From the NCBI RefSeq assembly GCF_900090105.1, contig NZ_FMDM01000008.1, positions 1 through 64,000 of the forward strand: a stretch of 64,000 nucleotides of DNA, written 5' to 3'. The notes under the pieces are model-generated. The model was not told the DNA's origin and ran no database searches. It saw only the letters and a program-made list of their open reading frames with translations. The translations under genes and the position numbers were made by a program. How positions within the stretch are numbered: position 1 is the first letter of the stretch; each line of letters starts with the position of its first letter. Positions 13,801 through 23,700 of this stretch are shown here, piece after piece. This DNA comes from Micromonospora humi (GTDB taxonomy: Bacteria; Actinomycetota; Actinomycetes; Mycobacteriales; Micromonosporaceae).

Positions 13801-16800
13801 CCGCCCTGCACGGCTGCGCCCTGCTGTTCCCGGCCGACGGCACCGCACGCCTGCCGTTCGCCTGGTCCGGCGTCACCCTGCACGCCACCGGCGCCACCCG
13901 GCTGCGCGTCGCGTTGAGCCTCGCCGGCCCGGACGCGGTGACCGTACGGGTCGCCGACGGCATCGGTGAGCCGGTCGCCACCGTGCGACGGCTGATGCTG
14001 CGCGGTGCCTCCGCGGAGCAACTCCCCACCGGCGCTCCGGCCGCCGTCCGCGACGCGCTGTTCACCGTCGAGTGGACGCCGCTGCCCACCCCGGCCGGGG
14101 ACCCGGTCGAGGGCGTCGTGGTGCTGCCCGTCCGCGACGTCGACCAGGCGCTCGACGCCGTACAGAACTGGCTCGCCGCCGACGACGCGGGCGGCACGCT
14201 GGCCGTCGTCACCCGGGGCGCGGTCCCGGCCGGCGGCCCGGTCTCCGACCTGCCCGGCGCCGCCGTGTGGGGCCTGCTGAGGTCCGCCCAGACCGAGAAC
14301 CCCGACCGGATCGTGCTCGTCGACGTGGACCACGACGACCCCGCCGCGCCGGACGTCGTCGACGCGGTCGGGCTCGGCGAGCCCGAGGTGGCGGTACGCG
14401 CCGGCGAGTTCCTCGTCCCGCGCCTGGTCCGCGCCACCCCCGGGACCGGGACGCCCGCCCCGATCGACGGGACGGTGCTGATCACCGGTGGCACGGGTGG
14501 TCTGGGCGCGTTGGTCGCGGCGCATCTGGTCGAGACGCATGGCGTGCGGGACCTGGTGCTGGTGAGCCGTTCCGGCGGGCCGGCACCGGAGGTGGACGCG
14601 CGGGTAAGAGTCGTCGCTGCCGACGTCACCGACCGCGCCGCCCTGGCGGCGGTGATCGAGGGCATCGACGGTCTCGCCGGGGTGGTGCACTGCGCCGGAG
14701 TGCTCGACGACGGCGTGTTCACCAGCCTCACACCGCAGCGGGTGGCCGGGGTCATGGCGCCCAAGGCCGACGCGGTGGTGCACCTGCACGAGCTGACGCG
14801 CGACCTCGACCTGGCGATGTTCACCGTGTTCTCCTCGGTGTCGGCGGTGTTCGGGTCGGCGGGTCAGGCGGCGTACGCGGCCGCGAACGCGTTCCTGGAC
14901 GGCTTCGTCTCGTACCGTCGTGGTCTCGGTCTGGTCGGTCAGTCCCTGAGCTGGGGATTGTGGGCCAACGCCGCGGGCATGGGCGGTGAGCTGGCCGCGC
15001 GACTGGGCGGCGGCATGTCCGACGAGCTGGGCCTGGCGTTGTTCGACGCGGCCCGCCGGCTGCCGGACGCGCACGTCGTCCCGGCGCGGCTCGACCTCGA
15101 CGCGGTACGGGCCTCGGGGACGGTGCCGCCGCTGCTGCGCCGGCTGGTCACCACGACGGTCCGGCGGGCCGACGACGGCGGCGCCACCGGCACCGGCCTG
15201 GCCGACCGGCTGGCCGCCCTCCCCGACGCCGACCGCGACCGGCTGCTGACCGACGTGGTGTGCACGGCCGCGGCCGGCGTGCTCGGCCACTCCTCGGGTG
15301 ACGCGGTGCTGCCCGGCCGGGCGTTCAAGGACCTCGGGTTCGACTCGCTCACCTCGGTCGAGCTGCGCAACCGGCTCAACGCGGCGACCGGGCTGCGGCT
15401 GCCCGCCACGCTGGTGTTCGACTACCCGACCCCGGACGCGCTCGCCGGCTGGCTGCGCACCGAGCTGCTCGGCGCCCCGGCCCCCGCCCAGGCGCGGCGC
15501 GTCCGGGCCGCCACCGACGACGACCCGATCGCCATCGTCGGCATGAGCTGCCGGTTCCCCGGCGGGGCCAACAGCCCGGAGGAGCTCTGGCAGCTGCTCA
15601 GCGACGGTGCCGACGCGATCGGCCCGTTCCCCACCGACCGCGGCTGGCCCGCCGACCCGGCCGGATACGCCCGCCAGGGCGGCTTCCTCGACGCGGCCAC
15701 CGACTTCGACGCCCGGCTCTTCGGCATCTCGCCGCGTGAGGCGGTCGCCATGGACCCGCAGCAGCGGGTGCTCCTGGAAGCCTGCTGGGAGGTGTTCGAA
15801 CGCTCCGGGATGGACCCCGAGTCGCTGCGCGGCGAACCGGTCGGCGTCTTCATCGGCGCCTCCACGTTCGGCTACGGCATGAACGGCGGGATGCCCCCGG
15901 GCAGCGAGGGCCACCTGCTCACCGGCACCGCCCCCAGCATCATCTCGGGGCGGGTGGCGTACACGTTCGGGCTGGAGGGGCCGGCGCTGACCGTGGACAC
16001 CGCCTGCTCGTCGTCCTCGGTCACGCTGCACCTGGCGGCGCAGGCGCTGCGCCGGGGCGAGTGCACGATGGCGATCGCCGGTGGCGTCACGGTGATGGCC
16101 AGCGCCGGCATCTTCCCGAGCTTCGACAGCCAGGGCGGCCTGGCCGGGGACGGGCGGTGCAAGCCGTTCTCGGCCGACGCCGACGGCACCGGCTGGTCCG
16201 AGGGCGTCGGCGTGCTGCTCGTCGAGAAGCTCTCCGACGCCCGACGGAACGGCCACCAGGTGCTGGCCGTGGTGCGGGGCACCGCGGTCAATCAGGACGG
16301 CGCGTCCAACGGGCTCACCGCCCCCAACGGGCCGTCCCAGCAGCGGGTCATCGGGCAGGCGCTCGCCGACGCCCGGCTCACCCCGGCCGACGTGGACGTG
16401 GTGGAGGCGCACGGCACCGGCACCGTCCTCGGCGACCCGATCGAGGCGCAGGCGCTGCTGGCCGCGTACGGCGGCGACCGGGACGGGCAGCCGCTGTGGC
16501 TCGGCTCGATCAAGTCGAACATCGGTCACACCCAGTGCGCCGCGGGCGTCGCCGGCATCATCAAGATGGTGCTGGCCATGCGGCACGGCGTCCTGCCCCG
16601 GACGCTGCACGCCGACCAGCCCTCGCCGCACATCGACTGGACCGGCAACGCGCTGCGCCTGCTGACCGAGCCGGTGTCGTGGACCGCCGGCGCCGGGCGC
16701 CCGCGCCGGGCCGCCGTCTCGTCCTTCGGCATCAGCGGCACCAACGCCCACGTCGTGCTGGAGGAGGCGCCCACCCGGGCGCCCGCCCCGGCACCGACCG

Positions 16801-19800
16801 AACCGGACCCGAGCGTCGTGCCGTGGGTGCTCTCGGCCCGCACCGCGGAGGCGTTGCGGGCCCAGGCCGGCCGGCTGCACCAGCACCTGCTCGCCCACCC
16901 CGACCTGCGCCCGGTCGACGTGGGGCACACCCTGGCGAGCGCCCGCGCGGTCCTGGAGCACCGCGCCGTGGTGCCCGCCGCCGCCGTGGAGACCCTGGCC
17001 CGCATCGCCGCCGGTGACGACACCGGCACGCCGGCCGGCACCGGCCGGACCGCCGTCCTGTTCACCGGGCAGGGCGCGCAGTGGCCGGGGATGGGCGCCG
17101 GCCTGGCGACCCGGTTCCCGGTCTTCGCCGAGGCGTTCGACGCCATCGTGGGACGCTTCGACGGGCTGCGCGAGGCGCTGGAGTCCGACGCGATCCACCA
17201 GACCGTGCACACCCAGGCCGGGCTGTTCGCGGTCGAGGTGGCGCTCTACCGGCTCTTCGAGTCGTGGGGCGTCACCCCCGACCACCTGCTCGGCCACTCG
17301 ATCGGCGAGATCGCCGCCGCGCACGTCGCCGGCGTGTTCGACCTGGACGACGCGGTGACCCTGGTGGCCGCCCGGGGCCGGCTCATGCAGGCGCTCCCGG
17401 CCGGCGGCGCGATGCTGGCGGTCCGCGCGTCGGAGGCCGACGTCCGGGCCGCGCTGCCGGCCGGGGTGGACGTCGCCGCGGTCAACGGCCCGAACGCGGT
17501 GGTCCTCTCCGGGCCCGCCGACGCCATCGACGCGCTGGAGCCACGGTTCCCCCGTGCGACCCGGCTGACCGTGTCACACGCGTTCCACTCGTCGCTGATG
17601 GAGCCGATGCTCGCCGAGTTCGGCGCCGCGATCGAGAACCTCACCTACCGGGCGCCGCGGATCCCGGTGGTGTCGAACCTGACCGGCGAGCCGGTCGAGG
17701 AGTACACCGCGAGCTACTGGGTGCGGCACGTACGCGAGGCGGTGCGCTTCGCCGACGGCGTCGCCTGGCTCGCCGCGCACGGCGTGGTGCGGTGCCTGGA
17801 GGTCGGCCCGCACGGCGTGCTCACCACGATGGCCCCGCAGACCGCCCCCGACCTGCTCTACGCGCCCGGGATGCGGCGCAACCGCGACGAGGCGGCGACC
17901 GCCCTGGACGCCGTCGGCCGGCTGTTCGTCTCCGGCGCCGCCGTCGACTGGGCCGCGGTGCTCGACGGGCGGGGCGGGCGCACGGTGCCGCTGCCGACGT
18001 ACGCGTTCCAGCGTGAGCGGTTCTGGCCGGCGTCCGTCGGGGCCGGCGACGTCACCTCCGCCGGCCTGACCGGTGGCGGCCACCCGATGCTCGCCGCCTC
18101 CGTCCGGCTGACCGGCGGCGACGGCGACGTCTACACCGGCCGCCTGTCGGTCGACACCCACCCGTGGCTGGCCGACCACGTCGTGCTCGGCCGGATCGTC
18201 GTCCCGGGCACCGCGTTCGTCGAGCTGGCGGTGCACGCCGGCCGCGGCGCGATCCGCGAGCTGACCCTCGCCGCGCCGCTCGTGGTGCCGGCCGGCGGCG
18301 CGGTCGACCTCCAGGTCCGGGCCGCCGAGCCGGACGAGGCGGGGGACCGGCGCGTGGTGATCGCGGCGCGGGCCGACGGCGCGACCGACTGGACCACGCA
18401 CGCGACGGGCGTGGTCAGCCCCGGCGAAGGGCCGGCGCCGGCGTTCGACCTCACCGCCTGGCCGCCGGTCGGCGCGGAGCCGGTCGACGTCGACGGCCTC
18501 TACGCCGCGACCGCCGCCAACGGACTCGACTACGGCCCGGTCTTCCAGGGCCTGCGGCGGGCCTGGCGGCTCGGCGCCGACGTCTACGCCGAGGTCGAGA
18601 CCACCGACCCGGAAGCCGGCCGCTACGCGCTCTTCCCGCCGCTGCTCGACGCCGCGCTGCACGGCATCGGACTCGGCGCCTTCGTCGGCGACGCCGACCG
18701 GCCGTGGCTGCCGTTCAGCTGGTCCGGCGTCACCCTGCACGCGATCGGCGCCACCGCCGCCCGGATCCGGCTCTCCCCGGCCGGCACCGACACCGTCGCG
18801 CTGTCGGTGGCCGACGGCGCCGGTCAGCCGGTCGCCACCGTCGACGCCCTGGCCCTGCGCCCGGCCGCCCTCCCGGCCGACGCCGCCGGACCGGCGAACG
18901 CGTTCTTCACCGTCGACTGGGTCCCCGCCCCGGCGACCCCGGGCGACACCGCGCCGACCGCTGTCGTCGCCGGCGACCCGGCGACCGCCGAGCGACTCGG
19001 CCTGCCGCCGGTCGACGAGCCGGCCACCGTGGCGGACCTCGTCGTGGTCCCGGCGACATCGGTCACCGAGGTCCTCGGTCTCACCCAGCGCTGGCTGGCC
19101 GACGAGCCGGACCGACCGTCCCGCCTGGTGCTGCTCACCCGCCTGGCGGTCCCGGCCGGCGGCCCGGTGGCCGACCCGGACGGCGCGGCGGTCTGGGGCC
19201 TGATCCGCAGCGCCCAGAGCGAGAACCCCGGCCGCATCGTGCTCGCCGACACCGACGACGACCCCGCCTCGTGGGCCACCGTCGTCGCCGCGGCGGCCGG
19301 CGACGAGCCGCAGATCGCGGTACGCGCCGGCACGGTCCTCGTGCCCCGGCTGGTGCGGGCGGAGGCGCCCGCGGCGAGCGAGCCGGAGCCGTTCCCCGGC
19401 ACGGTCCTCGTCACCGGCGGCACCGGGGCGCTCGGCGCGCTCGTCGCCGAGCACGTGGTGCGGACCCACGGCGTACGCGACCTCGTGCTGGTCAGCCGGC
19501 AGGGCGCGGACGCGCCCGGCGCCGCCGACCTGGTGGCGTCGCTCGAAGCGCTGGGCGCCCGGGCGACGCTCGCCCGCGGCGACGCCGGCGACCGGGACGA
19601 CCTGCGCCGCGTTATCGCCGCGATCCCTACCGCGGCGCCGCTCACCGGCGTGATCCACTGCGCCGGCGTGCTCGACGACGGCGTGCTCGGCAGCCTCACC
19701 GCCGAACGGGTCGAACGGGTGCTGCGCCCCAAGGCGGACGCCGCCCGGCACCTGCACGAGCTGACCGCGCATCTCGACCTGCGGTGGTTCCTGCTGTTCT

Positions 19801-20684
19801 CCTCCGTCGCGGCCACGTTCGGCGCGCCCGGGCAGGCCAACTACGCGGCGGCCAACGGGTTCCTCGACGGTCTCGCGTCGCACCGGCGCGGGCTCGGCCT
19901 GCCCGCCCAGTCGATGGCGTGGGGCCTCTGGGCGGTCTCCTCCGGGATGACCGGGCAGCTCGACGACCGCGACGTCGCCCGCATCGGCGGCGGCATGGCC
20001 ACCGGCGACGGGCTCGCCCTGTTCGACCGGGCGCTCGCCGCCGGCCTGCCGCACGCGGTGCTGAACCCGCTGGACCTGCGCGCGCTGGCCGGGGCGGAAC
20101 TGCCGCCGCTGCTGCGCACGCTGGTGCCGGCGGCGCCCCGGCGGGCGGGGGAGTCCGCACCGGACGGGCGCGAGCTGGCCCGGCGGCTGGCCGGGCTCGA
20201 CCCGACCGGGCGGGCGGAGGAGATGCTCGCCCTCGTCCGCGGGCAGGCCGCCGCCGCCCTCGGCTACCCCGACCCCGCCGCGATCGAGCCGGAGCGCGGC
20301 CTCACCGACCAGGGCCTCGACTCGCTGACCGCGGTGGAGCTGCGCAACCGGCTGGCCGCCGCGACCGGGCTCCGGCTGCCCTCCACGCTGGTCTTCGACC
20401 ATCCCACCGCGGTACGGCTGGCCGCGGAACTCGACCGGCGGCTGGCGGCGGCGGGTCCCACCGACCCGGGCCTGCTCGACGACCTCGACCGGGTCGCCGG
20501 CGGTCTCGCCCTCGACGGCCTGGACGAGTCGGTGCGCCGGCGGGCGGTCGCCCGGCTGCTGGCCCTGGCGGCCAAGTTCGGCGGCACCGACGGCACCGCC
20601 GAACCGGCGGCCACCGGCGGCCTCGACGCGGCCACCGACGACGAGATTTTCGCCTTCATCGACAACGAGCTCGGCGCTTCCTGA
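1..20684 (+). CDS. Type I modular polyketide synthase, 5'-truncated: ER-KR-ACP plus four complete modules
   Basis: Cytosolic multimodular PKS that extends an acyl chain bound to its ACPs. The reading frame is open from the first bases, where the codons read F-R-D-V-L, the conserved start of an enoylreductase core, so the true start lies left of the window; the GTG at 12 is an internal codon. About 6,890 residues are visible. Order: ER-KR-ACP, then KS-AT-KR-ACP, KS-AT-KR-ACP, KS-AT-DH-KR-ACP, KS-AT-DH-KR-ACP and a C-terminal docking tail. All four ATs have GHSIG and HAFH (malonyl-CoA type). All KS domains keep Cys and both His, and all ACPs keep the phosphopantetheine Ser. Predicted output: saturated unit, two hydroxyl units, then a conjugated diene. 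Gene 2 follows after 17 bases, so the two are probably cotranscribed. Codon bias changes abruptly between segments, suggesting patchwork origin. Family assignment is certain; product identity is unknown. Confidence 0.97.
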   Translation, partial: FRDVLLGLGVYPDPDAVMGSEGAGVVVEVGPDVSDLAVGDRVFGLFHGGFAPRVVADHRVVARMPQGWSFAQAAAVPMAFLTAWYGLDDLGRLRAGERLLVHAAAGGVGMAAVQLARLWGAEVFATASPAKWAAVEALGVDPERIASSRDLGFADVFGGVDVVLDSLAGEFVDASLGMLRPGGRFVEMGKADIRDAAEVERRLGVWYKAFDLSEAGADRTAAMLADLVALFESGDLRLLPPTVADVRELPAVLGAMSRGAHVGKNVVLVPRPVDGPVLITGGTGGLGALVAAHLVEAHGVRDLVLVSRSGGPAPELDARVRVVAADVTDRAALAAVIDGIDDLAGVVHCAGVLDDGVFTSLTPERVAAVLAPKVDAVLHLHELTRDRDLALFTVFSSISAVFGTAGQAGYSAANAFLDGFVSYRRGLGLVGQSLGWGLWANAAGMGGAVAARVGGGMSDELGLALFDAAHRLPDAHVVPARLDLDAVRASGTVPPLLRRLVTSTVRRADDGGATGPDLARRLVGLADADQDRLLTDVVCTAAAGVLGHGSADAVQPTRAFKDLGFDSLTSVELRNRLNTATGLRLPATLVFDYPTPVVLAGWLRTELLGAPAPQQARIVRAATDDDAIAIVGMACRYPGGANSPDDLWRLVTDGTDAIGPFPTDRGWAADAGDYVRQGGFIDDATAFDSRLFGISPREALTMDPQQRVLLEACWEVFERAGFDPESLRGEPVGVFIGSSSSGYGTAGPLPDGAETHALTGTAPSVISGRVAYTFGIEGPAVTVDTACSSSLVALHLAAQALRSGECTMALTGGVTVLAGADIFPSFDSQGGLAGDGRCKPFSADADGTGWSEGVGVLLVEKLSDARRHGHQVLAVVRGTAVNSDGASNGLTAPNGPSQQRVITQALANARLTPADIDVVEAHGTGTALGDPIEAQALLATYGRQRPADQPLRLGSIKSNIGHTQAAAGVAGIIKMVLAMRHGELPRTLHARTPSAHIDWTSGALHLLTEPVAWPAGDRPRRAAVSSFGISGTNAHVVLEEAPTPVSAPAPAEPVAGPVPWVLSARTPAALRAQAERLREYALARPQSRPADVGAALVSTRAVLDHRAVVVGSDLASFAAALADLDTGTGGTGTGRTAFLFTGQGAQRIGMGSGLAERFPLFAETFDGIVARFDGLREALESDAIHRTVHTQAGLFAVEVALYRLFESWGVTPDYLLGHSIGEIAAAHVAGVLSLDDAVTLVAARGRLMQALPAGGAMLAVQASEAEVRKAIGRRKIDVAAVNGPNSVVVSGRAAAVDKLAARFPKTTRLTVSHAFHSSLMEPMLADFAAAIGHIEFASPRIPVVSNLTGEPVEEFTADYWVRHVREAVRFDDGMTWLADHGVTRCLEVGPAAVLSATAAPDLTYVTALRKDRDETTTVLEAAGRLWAVGVPVDWAAILPAAPRVDLPTYPFQRDRYWLMPAETTGITGAEDGAFWSAVERGDHESLAGELDGVDAGALERMLPALSAWRHRRRSQGVVEGWRYRVGWAPMPEPAPVVLSGTWLVLSETDADDIVAALASAGAEVVRSSSVTVVDGLRGVVWVGGAGWPLVAALKEIAAVGITAPVWAVTRGAVAVGRSESVTDVGASMVWGVGRVAGLELPQTWGGLVDVPARLGEPEGRRFAGVLAGGGEDQVAVRSSGVFVRRLRRAAPAGPANPVSLSGTVLVTGGTGALGSRAARWVVRRGASRVVLLSRRGEQAPGVRDLVAELSAEGAEVSVVACDVADRDAVHAVVAGIEGLTGVVHAAGVSGMESLLDVTKESFGAVVSGKVSGALHLDEATAELDLDLFLVFSSIAGVWGSGGQAAYAAGNAVLDALVESRRAAGKAGTAIAWGPWAEGGMAGEANAVDYLARRGLTAMDPDLAMHALALAVDSGDATTTVADVDWSRFVPTFAAQRPAPLFGELAVVASETPADDALAARLAGLSQTERRRELLALVRAQTAKALGYAGAVQVEPQTAFRDLGIDSVTAVEVKSRINAATGLHLGSSLVFDYPTPQALADHLLEALGFTGTDDAPAVAMPGRVDGDDIVIVGMACRYPGGVQSPEDLWRLVAGGADGMSVFPVDRGWAVPADASYSAVGGFVDSATGFDAGLFGISPREAVAMDPQQRMLLEVSWETLERSGVDPRSLRGRPVGVFVGASNSGYGTGGLFAETGDGHVLTGTANSVISGRVSYSFGFEGPAMTVDTACSSSLVALHLAAQALRSGECDLALAGGVTVITGPEVFAEFARQDGLSSDGRCKSFAGAADGTGWAEGAGMLLVERRADAERLGHRILAVISGSAVNQDGASNGLTAPNGPAQQRVIRQALASAGLTTADVDVVEAHGTGTRLGDPIEAQALLATYGQDRDEPLWLGSIKSNIGHTQAAAGVAGIIKMILAMRHGVLPATLHVDEPSPHVDWSAGAVELLTAARPWESNGSPRRAAVSAFGISGTNAHLILQEPAEQQATVEAPEADGPLPWLVSARSAEALAGQLVRLRQTVAELDPAAVAWSLATGRAALEHRAVVLAGTRDDLLTGLGAPTVSGVAAEGGLAVLFTGQGAQRIGMGLRLADRFPVFAAAFDAIRARFDQLLDMPLRDAVDSDAIHQTVYTQAGLFAVEVALFRLLQSWGITPDYLLGHSIGEIAAAHVADVLSLDDAVTLVAARGRLMQALPAGGAMLAVQASEAEVRSMLAGGVDVAAVNGPTSVVISGPAHAIDELAPRFAKATRLTVSHAFHSSLMEPMLADFAAAIRHLDFAPPRIPIVSNLTGEPVEQFTADYWVRHVREAVRFADGVAWLRAQGVTRAVEVGPSGVLSAMARLTAPDLTYAPALRKDRDEAESLLYAVAQAWTVGVPVDWTAILPAAPRVDLPTYAFQRDHYWLTPLDLPATTAADPVEAAFWQAVEGESLHDLLHTDVPASLGAALAEWRRDRMAAGAVASWCYDVTWQPVADPARPAPGSWIVLTPHDGVADPLVSTLSGAGLDIVELPVMPEDLDRAVLAEELAAMGAGLAGLAGVVSLLSLAEPADSVVPRSFLTVVQALGDSGVDARLWCVTQGAVSVGRSDPLHDATAALVWGAGRVAALEAPEQWGGLVDVPAGLGGREGDRLAGVLGGGEDQVAVRASGVFVRRLRPAPSPARPPAPRTWDGTVLVTGGTGALGAQVARWLVGRGVPRLVLTSRRGMDAPGAVELVAELSPARVDVVACDVADRPQVAELLAGIPDLRGVVHAAGVAGMGLLSQTTAEEFAAIVRGKVAGAVHLDALTHDLDLFVVFSSISGVWGSGGQPAYSAGNAFLDALVQARRAKGEPGTAIAWGPWAEAGMLVAEEGAEDYLRRRGLRPMPPALAIRALAEAVDADTGCLTVADVDWARFGPAFTASRPSPLLHDLLPADAAPAVTTPDTDRWAGHLAALGPAERSRTVLAQVRRTVAEVLGYADVDRVPPGRAFKDLGIDSLTAVELRDRLQALTGLALPASLAFDHPTATAVTDLLQSHVTGADTAAPVLTATAVTTDPIVIVSMACRYPGGVTGPEDLWRLVADGADAVGPFPTDRGWDLDALFDPDGSRAGSSYVREGGFLRDASTFDADMFGISPREALAMDPQQRLLLETTWEALERAGVDPTSLTGTPTGVFVGTNGQDYTTLSASAAGSEGYVATGTIASVMSGRLSYAFGLEGPAVTVDTACSSSLVALHLAGQALRQGECDLALVGGVTVMTTPYTFVEFSRQQGLSFDGRCKSFGAGADGTGWSEGVGMLVVERLSDARRNGHRVLAVVRGSAVNQDGASNGLTAPNGGAQQRVIRQALANSGLTTGDVDLVEAHGTGTKLGDPIEAQALLATYGQERSAERPLWLGSIKSNLGHTQAAAGVAGIIKLIMAMRHDTMPPTLYAEERTPHVDWSAGAVELLTEARPWKPNGHPRRGAVSSFGISGTNAHVIIEEPAAVTDPQLGVPPVEGRQPWLVSARSPQALAAQVERLRDFVAAEPELDPAAVAWSLATGRAALEHRAVLLGATREDFIAGLQASVASDAGGPQAAGASGVAAEGDLAFLFTGQGAQRVGMGAGLYARFPVFAEAFDGICARFDQVLDVPLREAIDSEAVHRTVYTQAGLFAVEVALFRLVESWGVIPDFLLGHSIGEIAAAHVAGVLSLDDAVTLVAARGRLMQALPAGGAMLAVRASEAEVRGQLIDGVDVAAVNGPTSVVVSGPEEKIDELAPRFARATRLTVSHAFHSSLMEPMLAEFAAAIAHISFAPPRVPVVSNLTGEPVEEFTAGYWVRHVREAVRFDDGMQWLAGNGVTRCLEVGPAGVLSALAAPDLAYVPALRKDRDETDSLLHAVATLWTAGVPVDWAAILPARARLELPTYAFQGRRFWPEAAPGAAVAVPGLTVTDHPLVGLAMPVAGADEVLLTGRLAASVQPWLADHTVWGRVVVPGTAFVDLALRAARQVGGGRIDELTVEAPLILAAGGAEVQVRVTAPDGYGVRDVRIHARPAHDADGPWTLHASGALTDAGGDDTFTLAQWPPADAQPVELDGFYDRLATDAGLDYGPVFRGLRSAWRTADTVYTEVAVPAEAHADATRFDLHPALLDAALHGCALLFPADGTARLPFAWSGVTLHATGATRLRVALSLAGPDAVTVRVADGIGEPVATVRRLMLRGASAEQLPTGAPAAVRDALFTVEWTPLPTPAGDPVEGVVVLPVRDVDQALDAVQNWLAADDAGGTLAVVTRGAVPAGGPVSDLPGAAVWGLLRSAQTENPDRIVLVDVDHDDPAAPDVVDAVGLGEPEVAVRAGEFLVPRLVRATPGTGTPAPIDGTVLITGGTGGLGALVAAHLVETHGVRDLVLVSRSGGPAPEVDARVRVVAADVTDRAALAAVIEGIDGLAGVVHCAGVLDDGVFTSLTPQRVAGVMAPKADAVVHLHELTRDLDLAMFTVFSSVSAVFGSAGQAAYAAANAFLDGFVSYRRGLGLVGQSLSWGLWANAAGMGGELAARLGGGMSDELGLALFDAARRLPDAHVVPARLDLDAVRASGTVPPLLRRLVTTTVRRADDGGATGTGLADRLAALPDADRDRLLTDVVCTAAAGVLGHSSGDAVLPGRAFKDLGFDSLTSVELRNRLNAATGLRLPATLVFDYPTPDALAGWLRTELLGAPAPAQARRVRAATDDDPIAIVGMSCRFPGGANSPEELWQLLSDGADAIGPFPTDRGWPADPAGYARQGGFLDAATDFDARLFGISPREAVAMDPQQRVLLEACWEVFERSGMDPESLRGEPVGVFIGASTFGYGMNGGMPPGSEGHLLTGTAPSIISGRVAYTFGLEGPALTVDTACSSSSVTLHLAAQALRRGECTMAIAGGVTVMASAGIFPSFDSQGGLAGDGRCKPFSADADGTGWSEGVGVLLVEKLSDARRNGHQVLAVVRGTAVNQDGASNGLTAPNGPSQQRVIGQALADARLTPADVDVVEAHGTGTVLGDPIEAQALLAAYGGDRDGQPLWLGSIKSNIGHTQCAAGVAGIIKMVLAMRHGVLPRTLHADQPSPHIDWTGNALRLLTEPVSWTAGAGRPRRAAVSSFGISGTNAHVVLEEAPTRAPAPAPTEPDPSVVPWVLSARTAEALRAQAGRLHQHLLAHPDLRPVDVGHTLASARAVLEHRAVVPAAAVETLARIAAGDDTGTPAGTGRTAVLFTGQGAQWPGMGAGLATRFPVFAEAFDAIVGRFDGLREALESDAIHQTVHTQAGLFAVEVALYRLFESWGVTPDHLLGHSIGEIAAAHVAGVFDLDDAVTLVAARGRLMQALPAGGAMLAVRASEADVRAALPAGVDVAAVNGPNAVVLSGPADAIDALEPRFPRATRLTVSHAFHSSLMEPMLAEFGAAIENLTYRAPRIPVVSNLTGEPVEEYTASYWVRHVREAVRFADGVAWLAAHGVVRCLEVGPHGVLTTMAPQTAPDLLYAPGMRRNRDEAATALDAVGRLFVSGAAVDWAAVLDGRGGRTVPLPTYAFQRERFWPASVGAGDVTSAGLTGGGHPMLAASVRLTGGDGDVYTGRLSVDTHPWLADHVVLGRIVVPGTAFVELAVHAGRGAIRELTLAAPLVVPAGGAVDLQVRAAEPDEAGDRRVVIAARADGATDWTTHATGVVSPGEGPAPAFDLTAWPPVGAEPVDVDGLYAATAANGLDYGPVFQGLRRAWRLGADVYAEVETTDPEAGRYALFPPLLDAALHGIGLGAFVGDADRPWLPFSWSGVTLHAIGATAARIRLSPAGTDTVALSVADGAGQPVATVDALALRPAALPADAAGPANAFFTVDWVPAPATPGDTAPTAVVAGDPATAERLGLPPVDEPATVADLVVVPATSVTEVLGLTQRWLADEPDRPSRLVLLTRLAVPAGGPVADPDGAAVWGLIRSAQSENPGRIVLADTDDDPASWATVVAAAAGDEPQIAVRAGTVLVPRLVRAEAPAASEPEPFPGTVLVTGGTGALGALVAEHVVRTHGVRDLVLVSRQGADAPGAADLVASLEALGARATLARGDAGDRDDLRRVIAAIPTAAPLTGVIHCAGVLDDGVLGSLTAERVERVLRPKADAARHLHELTAHLDLRWFLLFSSVAATFGAPGQANYAAANGFLDGLASHRRGLGLPAQSMAWGLWAVSSGMTGQLDDRDVARIGGGMATGDGLALFDRALAAGLPHAVLNPLDLRALAGAELPPLLRTLVPAAPRRAGESAPDGRELARRLAGLDPTGRAEEMLALVRGQAAAALGYPDPAAIEPERGLTDQGLDSLTAVELRNRLAAATGLRLPSTLVFDHPTAVRLAAELDRRLAAAGPTDPGLLDDLDRVAGGLALDGLDESVRRRAVARLLALAAKFGGTDGTAEPAATGGLDAATDDEIFAFIDNELGAS
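1881..6144 (+). other. PKS module KS-AT-KR-ACP (malonyl, A1-type KR)
   Basis: KS Cys at 2361-2363 in TACSSS, with HGTGT and KSNIGHTQ present. AT Ser at 3657-3659 in GHSIG; HAFH at 3939-3950 predicts malonyl-CoA. No DH lies between AT and KR. The KR has no LDD, has Trp eight residues before catalytic Tyr (5538-5540) and Gln three residues before it, which is the A1 pattern giving an L-beta-hydroxyl. The ACP motif is DSV (Ser 6018-6020) rather than the usual DSL. Confidence 0.93.
2465..2599 (+). repeat. 135-bp exact direct repeat inside KS, copy 1
   Basis: This stretch of the first complete KS is identical, base for base, to 16109-16243 in the fourth complete KS of the same gene, including all synonymous positions. 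It encodes the I-F-P-S-F-D-S-Q segment through the E-K-L-S-D-A-R region. Flanking sequence diverges again, as expected from recent intragenic conversion or module duplication. Confidence 0.9.
6201..10535 (+). other. PKS module KS-AT-KR-ACP (malonyl, A1-type KR)
   Basis: KS Cys at 6684-6686. AT Ser at 7974-7976 (GHSIG) and HAFH at 8253-8264 indicate malonyl-CoA. The KR catalytic Tyr is at 9915-9917, with Trp at -8, Gln at -3 and no LDD: A1 type, L-beta-hydroxyl. ACP Ser at 10410-10412 in DSL, the only A1-KR module here with a DSL ACP. The KS half is rich in T/G-ending codons, unlike the AT half. Confidence 0.93.
10587..15474 (+). other. PKS module KS-AT-DH-KR-ACP (malonyl, alkene-forming)
   Basis: KS Cys at 11097-11099. 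AT Ser 12438-12440 (GHSIG), HAFH 12717-12728: malonyl-CoA. DH catalytic His at 13302-13304 in HxxxGxxxxP and Asp at 13797-13799 in DAALH, both intact. The KR has LDD (B1) and Tyr 14874-14876. ACP Ser 15345-15347. There is no ER, so a carbon-carbon double bond is expected, normally trans for a B-type KR/DH pair. The KR-ACP is almost identical in protein sequence to the KR-ACP at 828-1815. Confidence 0.93.
15519..20448 (+). other. PKS module KS-AT-DH-KR-ACP (malonyl, alkene-forming)
   Basis: KS Cys 16005-16007 in TACSSSS. AT Ser 17298-17300 (GHSIG) and HAFH 17577-17588: malonyl-CoA. DH His 18177-18179 (HxxxGxxxxP) and Asp 18648-18650 are intact. KR has LDD and Tyr 19842-19844. ACP Ser 20322-20324, preceded by QG rather than LG. 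With the preceding module this should give a conjugated diene. Confidence 0.93.
16109..16243 (+). repeat. 135-bp exact direct repeat inside KS, copy 2
   Basis: Exact copy of 2465-2599, in frame and at the equivalent KS position. Confidence 0.9.
20449..20681 (+). other. C-terminal docking domain of PKS 1
   Basis: The tail after the last ACP has a helical segment (D-L-D-R-V through L-L-A-L-A-A-K-F) and ends in the acidic/aromatic signature [13 protein letters not shown]. This belongs to the docking class whose partner N-terminus reads like EEKLREYLKR, which is exactly how the next protein begins. Handover from PKS 1 to PKS 2 is therefore well supported. Confidence 0.85.
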
Positions 20685-20690
20685 GACTGC

Positions 20691-20696
20691 GGAGGA
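20691..20696 (+). promoter_or_regulatory. Ribosome-binding site fixing the PKS 2 start
   Basis: GGAGGA lies five bases before the ATG at 20702. It decides the start, because the frame stays open far upstream inside PKS 1. Confidence 0.85.
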
Positions 20697-20701
20697 CTGC
20701 G

Positions 20702-23700
20702 ATGACCAACGAAGAGAAGCTCCGCGAATACCTCAAGCGCGTCACCGCCGACCTGGCCCAGGTCCGGCAGCGGCTGCGCGCGGTCGAGGAGGCGGACGCC
20801 GAGCCGATCGCCGTCATCGGGATGAGCTGCCGCTTCCCCGGCGACGCCGACACCCCGGAACGGTTCTGGGACCTGGTCCACGACGGCGTGGACGCGATGT
20901 CCCCGTTCCCGTCCGACCGGGGCTGGGACCTCGGCGCGATCCCGGCCGGGCTCGAACCGGTCGGCGGGTTCCTGCCCGACGCCGCCCGGTTCGACGCCGG
21001 CTTCTTCGGCATCTCGCCGCGCGAGGCGCTGGCCATGGACCCGCAGCAGCGGCTGCTGCTGGAGGTCACCTGGGAGGCGATCGAGCGGGCCGGCATCGAC
21101 CCGTCCACGCTGCGCGGCAGCCGGACCGGCGTCTTCGCCGGGCTGATGTACCAGGACTACGCCAAGCGGATCCTCGACATCCCGGAGGGCGTCGAGACGT
21201 TCCTCGGCACCGGCAACACCGGCAGCGTGTTCTCCGGGCGGGTCGCGTTCACGCTCGGTCTGGAGGGGCCGGCGCTCACTGTCGACACCGCGTGCTCGTC
21301 GTCGCTGGTCGCCCTGCACCTCGCGGCCCGCTCGCTGCGCGCGCGGGAGACCAGCCTGGCGCTCGCCGGTGGCGTCACCGTGATGGTCAACCCGGACACG
21401 TTCCTCGACTTCGCCCGGCAGGGCGGCCTGGCCGGCGACGGCCGGTGCAAGTCCTTCGCCGACGGCGCGGACGGCACCGGCTGGTCCGAGGGCGCCGGCG
21501 TGCTGCTGCTGGAGCGGCTGAGCGACGCGCGCCGCCACGGGCACCCGGTGCTGGCCGTGGTGCGCGGCACCGCGGTGAACCAGGACGGTGCGTCCAGCGG
21601 GCTCACCACCCCCAACGGCCCGTCCCAGCAGCGGGTGATCGAGGACGCGCTACGCGACGCCGGGATCGAGGCGGCCGACGTGGACGCGGTCGAGGCGCAC
21701 GGCACCGGCACCCGGCTCGGCGACCCGATCGAGGCCCAGGCGTTGCTGTCCACGTACGGGCAGGGCCGGGCGGCCGGCGCCGACCCGCTCTGGCTGGGCA
21801 CGGTGAAGTCCAACGTGGGCCACACCCAGGCCGCCGCCGGCGTGGCCGGGGTCATCAAGATGGTGCTGGCCCTGCGGGCCGGGGTGCTGCCCCGTACCCT
21901 GCACGCCGCCGAGCCCACCCGGGAGGTCGACTGGTCCACGGGCGCGGTCCGCCTGCTCACCGAGGCGCGCGACTGGCCGGCCGGGGACCGGGTGCGACGC
22001 GCCGCGGTCTCCTCGTTCGGGATCAGCGGCACCAACGCCCACGTCATCGTCGAGGAGGCGCCGGCGTACGAGGCTCCGCCCACGCCGCCCGTCGGGGCCC
22101 CGGACGTCGTCCCGTGGCTGGTGTCGGCCCGGTCCGCTCCGGCGCTGCGCGCCCAGGCCGCCGCGCTCGCCGACGTCGCCGGCACCGGCACCGACCCGGC
22201 CGCGGTGGCGTACGCGCTGGCCGGCACCCGGACCGCGTTCGAGTACCGGGCCGTGGTGTTCGGCCGGGAGCCGGGCGACTTCGCACGGGCGTGCACCGCG
22301 CTGGCGACGGGTGCCGAGGACGGACCCGTCGTCGTGGTGGACGGCGCGCCGGCGGAGACGGTCGCGCTGGCCGCGCGCTGGGCCGCCGGGGAGCGGGTCG
22401 ACGTGCTCACCGGCGAGTGGCCGGGGGAACCGCATCCGCTGCCCACGTACGCGTTCCAGCGGGAGCGCTACTGGCTCTCCGCCCCGACGGCCCGGGCGCT
22501 GTCCGGCACCACCGACGGCGCCTTCTGGGAGTCGGTGACCCGCCGCGACCACGACGGCCTGGCCCGGGCGCTACGCCTGGACTCGGAGGCCGAGCAGGCG
22601 TCGCTGACCGCGCTGCTGCCCGCGCTCGCCTCCTGGCACGAACGTCGCCGGACCGAGGCCGTCGTCGACTCCTGGCGCTACCGGGTGACCTGGCGTCCGC
22701 TGCCCGAGCCGCCCGCCGGCCGGCTGAGCGGCACCTGGCTGGTCGTCGGCGACGGCGACGACGTGGTCGAGGCGCTGCACGCGGCCGGGGCCCGCACCGT
22801 GCGCTGCCCGGCGGCGGCCGACGCCGAGAGCCTGACCGACGAACTGTTCGACGCGATCCTCGAAGCGGACGACATCACCGGCGTGGTGGCCCTGACCGAC
22901 GGGCCCGCCGCGCCGGCCGGCGTCTCCGCCGGCGCGTCGGTGGCGCTGGCGCTGATCAAGGCGCTGGGTGCGGTGGGGCTGGACGCGCCACTGTGGTGCG
23001 TGACCCGCGGCGCGGTCTCCACCGGTCGGTCGGACCCGCTGCGCGAGCCGGACCAGGCCCAGGTGTGGGGGCTCGGCCGGGCCGCCGCGCTGGAGATCCC
23101 CCGGCGCTGGGGCGGCCTGGTCGACCTGCCGCCGGCGATGACCGTCCGGGACGGCCGCCGCTTCGCCGCGCTGCTGGCCGTCGCCGGCACGAACCCGGCC
23201 GCCGACGGGGAACCGGTCGAGGACCAGGTGGCCGTGCGCACCTCCGGTGTGTTCGGTCGGCGACTGGTGCGCGCGGGTGCCGCCGACCCCGCCGAGTCCT
23301 GGCGTCCCGGCGGGACGGTGCTGGTCACCGGCGGCACCGGGGCGGTCGGCGGGCACGTCGCCCGCTGGCTGGCCGGACGCGGCGCCCCACACGTCCTGCT
23401 GCTCAGCCGCGGCGGCCCCGACGCGCCGGGCGCCCGGGACCTCGTCGCCGAACTGTCGTCCGACACCACCACGGTGACCGTCGTCGCCTGCGACGTGGCC
23501 GACCGGGACGCGCTGGCCGGTGTGCTCGCCGGCATTCCCGCCGACCGGCCGCTCACCGCCGTCGTGCACGCCGCCGGGGCGGCCGACTCCGCCGCGCTCG
23601 CCGACGTGGACCCGGCCGGGTTCGCCGCCACCGTCCGGGCCAAGGTCGCCGGCGCGGCCCACCTGCACGCGCTCACCGCCGACCGGCCGCTGGAGCGGTT

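Noticed and set aside
3261..17324. Very long open frame on the - strand (about 4,690 codons) opposite PKS 1
   Set aside because: Product of extreme GC3 bias; its translation is low-complexity Arg/Gly/Ala/Val-rich with no domain, and it lies wholly antisense to recognisable PKS domains.
18164..20701. Upstream extension of the PKS 2 frame into PKS 1
   Set aside because: The translation before 20702 is Arg-rich shadow sequence; a ribosome-binding site and docking peptide fix the start at 20702.
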